Source: Hysterangium stoloniferum (taxonomy: Eukaryota > Basidiomycota > Agaricomycetes > Hysterangiales > Hysterangiaceae). From it: 64,000 bases of DNA. Location of the stretch: contig WHVD01000054.1 in the NCBI GenBank assembly GCA_015178975.1, positions 1 to 64,000 on the forward strand. The letters are read 5' to 3'. Below, piece by piece: positions 1-11,338 of this stretch. The position numbers and the translations under genes were made by a program. How positions within the stretch are numbered: the stretch's first letter is position 1; each line of letters begins with the position of its first letter. The notes below the pieces were generated by a model. That model did not search any database. It saw only the letters and a list, made by a program, of their open reading frames with translations, and had not been told where the DNA came from.

Positions 1-2859
1 AACTACAACGGTTTCTTGGAATGGTCCTTTACTTTTCGGCATATATACCATTCTATTCATGGATGGTGTCCCCTTTATTCTCGCTCCTAAAAAAGGGAAC
101 ACCTTGGATGTAAACCGCTGAACACGTCCGAGCTTATGAGGATGTTAAAACCGCACTAGGATCAGCACCAGTGCTGGGACATCCAGTTAGTGGGATGCCC
201 TATCGATTGTATACGGATGCTTCAGACTTTCCCTTAGGTTGTTGTCTCCAACAAGTCCAGAAGATGGCTTTAGGAGACTTGATGGACACTAAAATCTATG
301 CCCAAGCCAAGTTAGCCTTTGACCGTGCGCAGGATGTGCCATCCTTTGTTCATCAGTACAAAACTAAACAGCCCGAGATTGAGTGGTTGGATTCATGGGG
401 ACCCACTTTTGAGGTGACCGAAGTTACCGTTGAACGAGTCATTGCATACTGGAGTCGCACGCTGAAAAGCGCTGAATGTAACTATTCTGCCACTGAACGG
501 GAAGTGTTAGCAGCAAAGGAGGGACTAGTCCACTTCCAACCCTTTATTGAAGGTGAACACATTCTACTCATTACGGACCATGCAGCTCTGCAATGGGCTA
601 GATCATACGAGAATACTAATCGTCGACTAGCCGCATGGGGGGTGATATACGCTGCATTTCCAGGTCTCGAAATTTTACATCGAGCAGGAAGAGTTCACAG
701 TAATGTGGACCCATTGTCCAGACTCCCTCGGGTACCAGCCTTCGTGAGCCCTATTAGAGATGATTTACAAGCTATCACCTCGACCTCTATGGACAAAAGC
801 ACTGAGGAAAAACTATGGAAGGATGAACCTGCTAAGAAGGCAGTCTTCTCGATCATAAACGATTCCATGGAACCTTTTGGAGTAACTCAGAAGGTTCGAC
901 AGTCGGAATGGGATTTTCATAATGCAGTGAGGGACGATCAGGAGGACGAGTCCGACTTTGCACTGCGTCATCCTTAGCTGCTAATCAGTATCGAGGAGGG
1001 ATATATAAAGAAATTTCTAGAAGGATACTCGAAGGACCCAGTCTTCAGAAACCTCTATGCTCTAGATACCCCCTCACCCAATGTGGTTGTTACTCCTTCT
1101 CACTACTTTGTAGGAGCAAACAAACTCCTGTACTTTCGTGACTCGGACTGGAAAAGTCGAGTTTGCATGCCCAGAACCATGACTAGCTCTATTTTAAGAT
1201 TGGTACATGATAATCCTTTTGAGGGAGCGCACACCGGAGGTCAGCGGTTGTTCAACCTAATGAAAGACCGGTTCTTTTGGCCAAAAATGCTGCAAGATTG
1301 CATGTCGTACGCACGTACCTGTGACATCTGCCAAAAGACCAAAATTGATCGCACCGCTCATCAAGGAGCTCTCAGACCTGCCGATGTACCTTTTAGGCCT
1401 TTCGAAGTAGTGTCTATGGACCTGATCACTGGACTACCTGACTCAGGAAAGGATATGTATTCAGCAGTTTTCGTCGCCGTTGATAAATTAACGTGTTTCG
1501 CTATTACAATACCTACTTTCTCGAACCTTACGGCTGAAGGATTTGCACGAATGTTTGTTAAACAGGTGGCCAGCCCCTTCGGACTACCCTCTCGAATAAT
1601 CTGCGATCGGGACAAGAGATGGACCTGCAGGTTCTGGTGGGAAGTCTGTAAGATTTACGGCACCACCCTTGCAGTATCTTCTGCCCATCATCCCCAAATG
1701 GATGGACAGACAGAGAATATGAATGCGACCATAGAACAAATGCTTTGAGCCTATTGTGCTTCTGCTAAGGAGAGCTGGTCCCAATGGATTGAGGTGGTAG
1801 TCCACGCGTACAACTCAACCGTTCACAGTTCAACGAACTACGCTCCAGCCTTCTTATTAATGGGATACCTCCCGAGAGGGATGTCTCGAGTTCTAGGAGG
1901 TGACAAACCCCTAGTTCCTAGAGAACTATCAGACAGCCCTATGGCCGACCAATGGATTCTCAAACTAGAGAATCACCGACAGATGGCTTGGGATTCCATT
2001 GCTCGAGCCCAAGAGATTCAAGCACGAGCGTATAACAAGAAGCCAAGACCCGTAGAAGATATCTCCGAGGGAGACTTTGTATTGGTGAACCCCCACTCCC
2101 TCGAACTGGTGGAAGTCAAGGGAACGGGGAAGAAACTAATACAAAGAAGGATTGGACCATTCGAGGTCCTTGAGAAATTGAACTCTCAAGTATTTAGGCT
2201 TAAGATTCCCCCAGAGTATCCGATGCATCCAGTCATTAATCGGGATCATCTGCGGAAATATCAACCTTCTCCTCCCAACCTAGGTCCAAGACTCCAACTT
2301 GAGAACCTAAGAGAGTTGAAATCAGATCACGAAGAATATGAAGTCGAAGCTATTGTTGGACATAGAAAACAGCGAAATTGTCTGCTATTTAGGGTGCGCT
2401 GGAAAGATTATGGACCCAAGGAGGATTTGTGGTTAAGCAGCACTAACCTCAGAAATGCTCCGGCACTTCTGAGGGCATACAAGGTGCTGTTCAAAATTTA
2501 ATGGGATATATGCGCTCAAGGAATCATCTATTCTATCATTTATTCCATTTCTTTCGTAACTTCCTTTCAGAAATATCTCAGTCATTCAACGAGTCATCTC
2601 ATTGGCTTTTATTCTCTTTCATTTTTCTATCCCTCCGGTCGATTGGGACAACCACTAATTGGCGGTGGACACATTTACCCAAAACCCAGCCACAATTAAT
2701 GAATTTTATTTACCGACCAACCAAGCGGAGTTTCAATTCAATATATATATATAAAAAGTACACGTAAATTCGCATAAACTTTCTTTATCTTTCATACCAC
2801 GTCCTTCACCTATCTACAGCCCTTCCCTCTACCTTCAACTTCACCACTTTATCATGCTA

Positions 2860-4982
2860 CAATGCTCCCATTCCAACAAAACAAGCAAGTCCTCCCTAAG
2901 TTCAAAAAGGTCCCGTGGGCCCCGACAGCCAGTACATCCACGACCGGCGGGGGATTCATCACCCGTATGCCTCGTACAGACAATGTCAAGAGCAATCGGG
3001 GTACCCAGGAATCAACCCCCCTGTCGACTTTCTCCTTTGGTGATGAGCTGGGGGGAAATACCGGTACGGATTGGAGCAAGCCGTTAGGGCCCTCCATCAG
3101 ACTGTCATCAGAGGAAGTCGCTGCTACTATGTGGAGGCAGGAAACGTTTATGGAAGAACACAACGTGAGGAGGCTCACCCGCAAAAGAGAAAGGCGCGCT
3201 GAGTACAGAAGTCAACAGGAGGCGAGGGGAGCAAGAGAAGGAGTCCCCTCCAAGTGGCAGCGGCGTGAGTACAGAGCGCAATTCGGAAACAGAGCTTCTG
3301 CACCGATCCTTCCCCCCCCGGGAGAGAAATGGGCCAACTTCGCGGAGACCAATGATAGTGAGGGTGGGACGCCTTGCATTAGGATGACAGGAACCAAGAG
3401 CTGGAAGGAGAAGGAGGGTACCATCTTTTATGACTGGGAACTACTTCGACGCATTAAGTTGCAACGAATAGTTCTTACTTGAGGGGACAGTCAAACGTTG
3501 CCCCAGCAAGAAAAGGGATACCGTAGGGGACCAATTGATTTTTCCTCGGATGAGGATGAGGAGGAAGACGAGAGCAGGGATGGTGCGTATAGCATCCGAT
3601 ATCTGGGAGAGGATTGCCATGAAGGGTTCCTTCTCCCGTCAAAAGTTTGCTTCGTAACCAGCGACCCCAACCAAAGACAAACACGGAGACCGTCATCCAG
3701 AGTATGGAGGGGTCACCGCCCTAGTCAACAGTCACTGGAACACGAACCTTCCACGATTCCGGTCCCACGTCTTTCGCCAACGTCGAGGCCCCTTCCCATC
3801 ATTCACTCAACACATACTCCCTCAGCCCCAATTCTAATGCCTCATCTACCTCCCTCCCCAAAAGCCGTACCGGTCCCAACCCCACTTAGGATGTCGAGGC
3901 CCCCTCCCATCCTTCACCCAGCACACACTCTCTCAGCCCAACGTGAACCTTCCCCGATTCCAGTCCCACACCTTTCACCAACATCGAGGCCTCTTCCCAT
4001 CCTCCTTCCGGCACACACTCCCTCAGCCCCGATTCTGGCGCCTCGTCTCTCTCCCTCCCCAAAAGCTATACCGGTCCCGACCCCACTTCCACCATCACCG
4101 GGTATCCCTCCCGACTCTCCGTATTCATATTGCGTGTCCTTAGGTAGCCCTATCCAGGATCTTCCACCAGAGCGAATGGATGTCAATTTGGACCCTCCTA
4201 CACCGGACATCATCATTCCCATGGCAAGCAGAAAGGCGAAGGAGATGCAGAAAGCCACCACTCCTCTCCGAGAGCAATCCCCTATTTCCGTCCTCGACTG
4301 CCCACTTCCCCCCACTGAGCCCGTATCCACAACTCTCTGGATGCGAGTAGCTGTCAACTACCCTTCCGAACAGTTTCCTGTCAGAAGGGTGCTATCACAG
4401 CTCATGCCAGTACTTCAGCAACCGGTCCTTCAAGGGAGCCTTAAGGGTTGTCGCGGTCTGGCTCCATTGTCAGAGATAATGGAGGATTTCTATCTCTCAT
4501 TCGAGGATCTCACAGAGGGGAAGAACTTTGTGCGAGCAGCACAGGAGATTAAACTCTCTATGTTCCGGCACATCATAGTGGAGCTTCACCGTCTGCCCCC
4601 AGACTCAGCGAGTGTCCTCTCTATTGCTGGCTTAGTAGATTTACTCAAGGCCCTCATCCTGACGCCTCCCACAGAGACCACCACGCAGCCACACGTTCCT
4701 GCCCCACTACCCACGTCTTCGTTTCCCCTCCCCAATGCTCCTCTTCTCGTGCGGATTTCCGCTCCACCGGTTAGTGTCCGCGCAGTCATTCGTTGCAGAG
4801 AGAAAGCCTACAGACGATGGGCCAACTCCTTGTACAGGAATTCTAGTGATTTGGCTCGGGCGAGAATAGCCGAATCCTTCAGAGTAAAAAGGGAACGATG
4901 GGGAAACATCATTTTGGACCTTGGGGGATCCTCACAGGAAGCTTGGGGCAGCGTCCCAGATGCTCTTCGACACCTTGTATAG
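2860..4982 (+). other. Extra coding region between integrase and LTR of the gypsy fossil
   Basis: About 2 kb of coding-like sequence on the element's own strand lies after the chromodomain and before the LTR. The first part is rich in Arg, Glu and Lys. The second has a long Pro/Ser-rich tract with internal repeats, then a more globular stretch. A TATA-like run (about 2741-2758) and a C/T-rich leader precede it, which could suggest its own promoter (inference). I recognise no domain. It is not obviously a gag (no CCHC knuckle seen), and there is no evidence for an envelope. It is treated as part of the fossil because it sits between pol and the LTR on the same strand. Confidence 0.5.
3744..4088 (+). 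repeat. Pro-rich internal direct repeat
   Basis: Two 144-bp copies (3744-3887 and 3945-4088) are separated by 57 bp, a period of 201 bp or 67 codons. The linker itself resembles the middle of the repeat unit. The units encode Pro/Ser-rich segments with PVP, SPTSRPLPI and SPSPKA motifs. Both copies keep the same frame and length, which suggests duplication while the element was still coding. Confidence 0.85.
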
Positions 4983-5007
4983 CACATCCCTTCGAACTGG
5001 GGGGCAC

Positions 5008-6570
5008 TGTGAAGGGTATGCATATATGCATAATTGGACTAAGGAATAATAGTTGGATTATAGTATTTTATTATTTACTTTTTATTTTCTTCATTTACAT
5101 TCTTTCTATATTTCGAGCATACCCTTATTTTGTAGTTCGAAGCTTTGTGTATATGTATGGGCGCTCTCGGTGCCAAACAATAGACACTTTTTACCCAACA
5201 GACACCACCTCGTAAACGACCCAGACATCGAATAGCAAGAGGTGTCAAGGGTAACATCTCAACTACCTATAAAGGTAGTGTTCTCTCACATACTCACAGA
5301 CTTTGGACTCGAACCGCGAAGGTCGAGTTCCACTTTAAGGTCTTTGCGCTCATCGACATTATAGTCGACTCGCGCTATTATCCCTTTACTTTAGATATTT
5401 GGCCTCTTGTTGATTATCTATTTTACATCTAGCTACGAGTTGTACCGTGAAGGTCAACTCTTTCATTCTTCATTCTAGCCGTCAAGAGCAACTGTACAGT
5501 TGCTCTTGTGACGCATTGCGTGTCTCCTTACTAGTACGGCCAGTCTAGTAATCTACGGTATTGTACTGAACGGTCAATACCTGCTAGTAGTAGTTGAATA
5601 AACGCTATACTTCGTATATTGAACGGTCAGAATCTATCGATTCTTCACAGTCATCTTGTGCTCTTTCTCTCACTTTCTCCTATATTGCACCGAATAGGTC
5701 AATATCCTTCCTTTCTACTCATTTCTTTGTATATAGAATGGTCAGAACTTCCGCCACTCTTCACACATATAGTTGTGTTGTACCTAAATGGTCGATATTC
5801 TTCATACATACATAGAATGGTTAGAACTTCCATAACTCTTCACACTTGCCCAGACACCCACTCAGTGTCCTGCAAGTCATGATTGGGGTATCGTCTTGAC
5901 TGTCACAGAATGGGCTACTCTGCTCTTACTCCTTTATTACTTCCTTAATTATTAGAGCAGTCACCCTGAATCGTACCATAAGGTTGATTCTCCTTCCAGT
6001 CATCTTAGCTATCTATTTGACACTCAAGGCAACTAAGCCCTTTAGTTGCATTGAACTTAGACAGTCAATACATACTTCAACCTGCATTGAACTTAGATAG
6101 TCAATATGTATAACATCATGTTGTACCTAAATAGTTGATATTCTTCGTATATAGAATGGCTAGAACTTCCACAACTCTTCACAAGTATTGTGCTGTTCAT
6201 AGTCTATCCTTCACAGCTAGAAAGTCAACCACTATAATGAAACAAATATTGGGGGCACTGGGAGCAGTGATAGCTTGGGCAGGGGTTCTGACAGTGAGAT
6301 GATGAGGGGTTTTGAGTCTAACATAGATTGTGGGGGTCTGAAGTGACAGGATCCTAACAGACTTGTTCCATCAGAATTGTACCACAAGGGCCAATTCCCC
6401 CTTATTATCATAATCATGTCCAGCTCCCTCACAGCTGCACATGATGATTATTCTTCTTCATTACTTACATATATTGTACTTTGATAGTCAATATAATTTT
6501 ATTGTACCTAGAAGGTTCTATTCTTCATATATGTATTGAGTGGTCAGAACTTTTATGACTCTTCACACTA
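5008..6570 (+). repeat. Long terminal repeat of the gypsy fossil (right end uncertain)
   Basis: The start is set by a G-rich tract (4999-5004) shortly followed by TG at 5008. A TATAAA-like box lies near 5268, followed by a region of iterated short motifs. About a dozen degenerate units of the type TTGTACC-AA-GGTCAATA and ATAGAATGGTCAGAACTTCC occur between about 5440 and 6570, often with CTCTTCACA after them. A G-rich 115-bp repeat interrupts the array. The end is inferred from the last such unit. Confidence 0.55.
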
Positions 6571-6730
6571 AGCAACAAAGAAACAAGTGTCAGGGGTGCC
6601 ATGAGCAGTAGTGTCAGGGGTGCTGTGAGCAGTGATACTGTGAGTGGGGGTACTGATAGCAGGATGCCAGAGGGTTATGAGACTAAACAGGTTGTGAGGG
6701 TCTGAAATGACAGGGATCCTAACAGAACTG
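6250..6730 (+). repeat. G-rich 115-bp direct repeat, two copies
   Basis: Copy 1 is about 6250-6365 and copy 2 about 6617-6730. They share GAGCAGTGATA, a GAGGGTT/GAGGGGTTTT core and a nearly identical end (GGGTCTGAA-TGACAGG-ATCCTAACAGA). Copy 1 lies inside the motif array of the LTR and copy 2 just beyond its last unit. They could be a small non-autonomous element or a duplicated part of the LTR. No terminal inverted repeats are evident. Confidence 0.6.
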
Positions 6731-6837
6731 GAGATTAGTAGAATACAAAACAAGAATTTATACTAAAAGATTCAATGATAGACAGATGAGTGGAATGGAA
6801 GGAAGTGGGATATGAGTATGAAAGAGAATAGATGGGG

Positions 6838-7852
6838 AGCTATAATTTGCAGAAGTACCCAATATGACATGGGAAGGGCAATCACAGCTATATGGGAAGT
6901 TGGAAGTCCAATGTGGAACAAAACACCTGACACTTCAAGAGAAACAAATTGAAGAAGAATGAAAATACTATTCCAAGCCAAATATGTAGTGTTTAAGAAT
7001 GTTATTATTGATCCATGAGTAAGTATTCAGAAGGGATCCAAAGGAGACTGACTTATGTTTTTTAGGTTCAGTGAATTTATGTTACAACCCGTTCCCGGAT
7101 GTTTCAATATCCGACTCCTGACCTCCGACTACAGAACATCATAGTTACTGTATCTTCCGCATCCTTCCCTTGTTCTGCATTTGGTAATTTGTCCGTTGAC
7201 AAGTATTCACTCATTTGTCTATTATATTCCCGTTTCGGAATATTGTCTCCCCGATATGTCTTATTGTATTTCCGTTTTAAGAATACTTCTGTTTCCGTCT
7301 TATTATGGTCTCAGTTTGTAGTACAATAATGAGAAGACTTATATTAGTTTCCACGAATTTGTACTTTACCTTAGATCTGATATCGACTTAGTTTCTTATT
7401 CCTTCTTCCATCTTTCTGTACGCTTGATATTCGGAACTCTTCGGAACTCTGAATATCTGTATCTTCCATTGTAAGTCTCACCTCTGAAATTAAGGACTTT
7501 GAGTGTTTGCGTAGAGGCGCAGCACATAAGCTGAAGCCAACATCCTGACCCTATCCGACAGTTTCTGACTTTCTGGTGACTTTCCAATAGTTCTGGAATA
7601 AGTTCCTGACACGGCACTTAACAATTTACAAATGTATATAATGTATATAATTCTGAATAATGTAAACTTTAATCACTTTAAAAATAAGTCTCTGAATGAG
7701 AATAAATGGGAAGAAATGTACAGAACCCTCAATATGACATGGTCACAGAAGGTAATACAAAAGTTATGTGATTAAGTATTTGAAAATATTATTCCAAGAC
7801 AGATATGACTGCTGATGTAGTGTTTAAAGACATTATAATTGATCCACCAGGT
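6838..7852 (+). repeat. Diverged repeat pair flanking a solo LTR
   Basis: A block at about 6838-7016 is related to one at about 7708-7852. Both carry CAATATGACATGG, later GAAAATA-TATTCCAAG, then TAGTGTTTAA and ATTGATCCA in the same order. The two differ by many substitutions and small length changes. The solo LTR at 7080-7623 lies between them, close to the end of the first copy. Family unknown. Confidence 0.55.
7080..7623 (+). mobile_element. Solo LTR (544 bp) with 5-bp target duplication
   Basis: The sequence begins TGTTACAACCCG and ends CACTTAACA, so it has TGTTA/TAACA inverted ends. It is flanked on both sides by the direct repeat ATTTA (7075-7079 and 7624-7628). These are the hallmarks of an LTR left after recombination between the two LTRs of a retrotransposon. 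No internal coding sequence is present. It differs from the LTR of the upstream gypsy fossil, so it is another family. The perfect target duplication points to a younger age than the surrounding repeats. Confidence 0.8.
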
Positions 7853-8016
7853 CATGAAGTGACTGAGTAAAGTTGTGGGGTGGTAACATGGTGGGGGCTT
7901 GCCTCCCACAGGTCATAGCCTTGTTTTATTCTAAAATTGAAAAAGTAGCTGATGTAAGCGAACAGCCGGAAGTAGCGCACCGGCGCTTCCTCTTTATTAC
8001 TGAGATTACTTGAGCC
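7624..8016. other. Intergenic, repeat-derived, leading into the first host gene
   Basis: AT-rich sequence containing the second copy of the diverged repeat (to about 7852). I see no convincing gene here. The last 150 bp would carry the promoter and leader of the gene starting at 8017, but no clear TATA box is visible. Confidence 0.5.
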
Positions 8017-9336
8017 ATGTCTCTACAGGACAATCTTGCCTCAGAATCTCAATTTTTGTCCCCACATAATTCTTCCTCGCGTCAAACATTATCCACAAGA
8101 CGTTCCAAGCAGTCTTTACTGGGTGACAATGCCACAAGAGGAGCGAGTCTCGCCCACGAGCTCGCTGCTGCACTTATGCCTGAGCCCAGTGCAGGCTCTC
8201 GATTACTCGCCGATGAATTTGGGATCGAATTTGATGAAGGCGCGGAAGGCGTTGACGACGATGGGCTCGCACCAGATGACACGCCTCCCGAAGTCGTAGT
8301 GAGCGAGGATATGCAATTTGGGTCGACTTGGGAAACCACCGGTGAAACTCTCGCGTTTATTGAGCCTTCATCTTCAAAAACAACTTTTTTAATACGACAA
8401 ACATTACAAGATCCTCTCACAGTCCTTAGCCAAGACCTTAATACCACTGACTTATTTATTGAAAATCTCCGTCGCATGGATACCGACCCTACACACTCAT
8501 CCCCTTACCCCGGATCATCTACTTTTGAGCCACCATTAGAACGCCTTGCCTCTGACTATATACGACGAATAAATGAGAGTGCTCGTGAACGGGAGGGCCA
8601 AGTGCGTGAGCTCCGAGAATTTGAAAAAGAATTCAAACGGATAGCTGGGCAGGCTGGTGGGACTGAACTGCTGAGCGAATTGGAAGAGCTGGATGATATG
8701 GATGCTATTGGCGAGGAACCGAAGGAGAAGGAGCTCAAAACGGAAAAGGGACTACAGACAGTAGAGGAGGAGGAAGAACTCACTGGGCGGCGTGATACAG
8801 GCGTAGATTGGGAGTTGGATCCACATCGAGTCCTAGGTGACGATGAAGCGATCGATTATGGTGATCCTTATCGACCAGATCAATCTTCCCCTGTGAAAGA
8901 AACATCCCCCATGCACCCACCGCCACTCTCAGAAGTTCCTACACCTGCGAGTACCGTAACACAGCTCACATACATGCGGTCAATGACACAATCGCTTGTG
9001 CAATCGCTCAGCACGGTTGTGGAACATACTCAAGTTACAGGAGCAGCTACTGCTGAAGCGGGTCGGAAGATCCGTGCTCTCAAGAACAAGCTTGGAGGGT
9101 GGCGAGCCGATTCAGAGAGTGCAGAACGTAGCATGGATAAGATTGAAAAATGGGAGGCAGCTGGCGGAATCAATTCGGTGCTTTCCACTGACGGGAAGTC
9201 CGAAATTCCAAATGGCATAGGACAAGCGAAAGAGAGGCGAAGATTGCAACAAATCATGCAGGAAGAACTTAGTGCGTTTGAGCTAGTACTTGCAGAAGCT
9301 GGGAGAAAGACTCAGGCTATTATGGCTGCATCCTAG
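8017..9336 (+). CDS. Hypothetical acidic coiled-coil protein, 439 aa
   Basis: Single open exon from an ATG with an acceptable context (GAGCCATGT) to TAG. I do not recognise the family. The N-terminal third is Ser/Thr-rich and then acidic (residues about 60-110). Residues about 180-260 are charged and heptad-like (REREGQVRELREFEKEFKRI), a likely coiled coil. A Pro-rich linker follows, and the C-terminal 130 residues form a second helical region. No signal peptide or membrane segment is seen. Codon use is ordinary and the frame is uninterrupted over 1.3 kb, so it is very likely a real gene. Its 3' end is only 144 bp from the convergent NDUFAF7 gene. A cytoskeletal or scaffold role would fit the coiled coils but is a guess. 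Confidence 0.75.
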   Translation: MSLQDNLASESQFLSPHNSSSRQTLSTRRSKQSLLGDNATRGASLAHELAAALMPEPSAGSRLLADEFGIEFDEGAEGVDDDGLAPDDTPPEVVVSEDMQFGSTWETTGETLAFIEPSSSKTTFLIRQTLQDPLTVLSQDLNTTDLFIENLRRMDTDPTHSSPYPGSSTFEPPLERLASDYIRRINESAREREGQVRELREFEKEFKRIAGQAGGTELLSELEELDDMDAIGEEPKEKELKTEKGLQTVEEEEELTGRRDTGVDWELDPHRVLGDDEAIDYGDPYRPDQSSPVKETSPMHPPPLSEVPTPASTVTQLTYMRSMTQSLVQSLSTVVEHTQVTGAATAEAGRKIRALKNKLGGWRADSESAERSMDKIEKWEAAGGINSVLSTDGKSEIPNGIGQAKERRRLQQIMQEELSAFELVLAEAGRKTQAIMAAS

Positions 9337-9480
9337 ATGTGCAATGATCTTATCATATATACCTTGATTACTACGGACAGGTCCCTAGATATTCTATTGC
9401 CTATTGGATCGTTGTTAGCACTATCATCTTACATGTCAATTCGCTACATAGTAATGCCCTTTACGGGAACCATCCAAATA

Positions 9481-11133
9481 TCAAAAGAGAAACTTGACGT
9501 TTTGATAATATTCCAACAAAGGATTCTCGCCATTCTTTAGTTGTGTGCCAGAGACATGCGCATAGGTTTCCATGAACTCTTTGTGAGTAAAGACGCTTGA
9601 CTTGCGACCTCCAACTGGTAACCCGCTTGCTGACGTGATAAAATTCCTTAGAGGCCGCCTGTTATGCGAGAAGAAAAAATTTGCCCCGAGTTCACCAGGC
9701 GACGCGCTGGTGAGTAAAGGTGATGCACGGTCACCCTCCAAAGACGATGCATGTGGCTTCGCCATAATATGTTCATACAAATCTCGAAGAAGATTGAATG
9801 ATGTTGGAAAGAATATATCGAAATAACCTTGTTTTACTAGTAATGTCTGACATGGGACCATGGTTTCTCCTAAACGAGTCTGCACAACAGGCGCGTTATG
9901 ACCCGGTATCGTGTCTGGGAGAGCAGCGAAATCGGAGAGAAGAAGTTTATGTCGGGGAAACTTCTCTCGTAGAATATAAAGGAGTTGAAGTAGCCGAGTT
10001 GGGATATATTCCGGACGTGATAAATTCGGTGCAAATGGCAGCGATGCACGCAAGCGGCGAAGAAAAGGGGACGCAGGAGGCATGACAGGTGAGGAGCCAC
10101 GTCCAACTTCCTCACGTAGTTTCAGGAAGTCAGCAATGAGGTCATCTGTGACTGGTTCATAGAATGAAGTGAAATCGCCCCATTCATCAATAGCGACGAG
10201 ACCTTGATATGGCCGTCGTGTTTCTATGGAATAGCGAACCTCATCGTGCGGAAAATTATCCTTGGAGGGTGAGATTCAGACTCAACAAGATAACTATATA
10301 TATTATTATGACTCACAATGACCTCCAAACCAATGAAAAAGCAGCTAGAATTATCACGAGTATCCCAATCGAAGATGTTTGTATTGAAGACTTGGACCCC
10401 AGGGTGGTTGGGAATAAGCTTCTCCCGTTGTATTTTTGCCAACTGGGGGCTAATCTCAATAATATTATAACGTACTCTTTCATACACTTCGGGAGGGTAT
10501 CCGTCTCGAACGTAATCCAGTAAATCGCTCGCAAGGGTACCATTACCAGCACCCACTTCATATATCACCAAATCATCATAAGGATAGCTTTTGAGCATGT
10601 ACTCCGAAAGTATACATTGAGCAATGGCCTGACCATACCATGGCTGCATGAAAGAGATGTGTTAGTCGTTATATAAATATAATCGGTAAAGGTTTGAAAC
10701 AGACCTTGAATAACTCAGTTGGCGTATGCCACACTTGACGTCCAGGACCACGAGCATCAGACTTATAATCACCATAGGTCTTGATGATGTGGTTTTCTAG
10801 ATCTCTCGAATTACGGATGGTGCCATAGTCCAAAGGCTCCTTGGATGAGAGAATAACTGCTTGTTTGGAAAAATAACCATATTGTGGATTATACAGCGAG
10901 TCTTGGATAAAATCCCGGACAAGCATTGCGACATTTTTTGGATATTTCTTGGATTTTGCCAATTGAGCAGCAGTAACACGCTTGAGCTGATTATAATTGA
11001 CGTTGTCATCTTCAAACACAGATGGATTATAGTTGAACCTATCTGGAGGACGTTGAGATCGTGAAGCCGTACAAGAATATGAGCGATGCAGGTTGCTGGA
11101 CCATAAGCAAGGGTGCCATGGACGAACGCGCAT
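9481..11133 (-). CDS. NDUFAF7: NDUFAF7/MidA-type mitochondrial methyltransferase
   Basis: Protein of the DUF185/MidA SAM-dependent methyltransferase family. The animal member dimethylates an arginine of the complex I subunit NDUFS2 during complex I assembly. Three exons fit exactly: 11133-10705, 10643-10317 and 10260-9481, giving 511 codons. Visible motifs are YNPQYGYFS near the N-terminus, the SAM-binding loop VYEVGAGNGTLASDLL, and EISPQLAKIQ shortly after it. The N-terminus (MRVRPWHPCLWSSNLHRSYS) is rich in Arg and Ser without acidic residues, as expected of a mitochondrial presequence. The start is the first in-frame ATG after an upstream stop. It lies about 200 bp downstream of MMS19 on the same strand. 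Confidence 0.92.
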
Positions 11134-11338
11134 ACGGTTGCGGAGCAAGTGTTTTGCTTCCCACGAGTGCGTTCGGTAAACTAGTACTTGCAAACTTCAT
11201 ACTAATGGCGCATTTCTTTTGCACCACGTCTTCAAACTCAGAATAAAGGAACATAGAATATTTCACTGCCATATCCAGTTACATGTAGAATTTTGGCCCA
11301 ATATGTAACCTAATATTTTTTACAATGAGACGGGAGTA

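Larger units (their letters stand above)
1..6570 (+). mobile_element. Decayed Ty3/gypsy chromovirus, 3' part, cut by window start
   Basis: Fossil LTR retrotransposon whose 5' half lies outside the window. Parts in order: end of reverse transcriptase and RNase H (about 1-800; YTDASD, ATERE and TDHAALQW signatures), integrase with an HHCC zinc finger and a DDE core (about 1080-2300), a C-terminal chromodomain (about 2340-2500; VRWKDYG), a long extra coding region after pol (about 2860-4980), then a purine-rich tract and a long LTR from 5008. The integrase-chromodomain fusion is what defines chromoviruses within Ty3/gypsy. The pol part is broken, with about three or four interruptions, so it looks inactive. 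The right end is approximate because no second LTR is present for comparison. Confidence 0.85.

Noticed and set aside
5440-6570. Repeated short motifs that could be mistaken for a CRISPR array
   Set aside because: Units are degenerate, irregularly spaced and lie inside an LTR in a eukaryotic genome; no cas genes are present.
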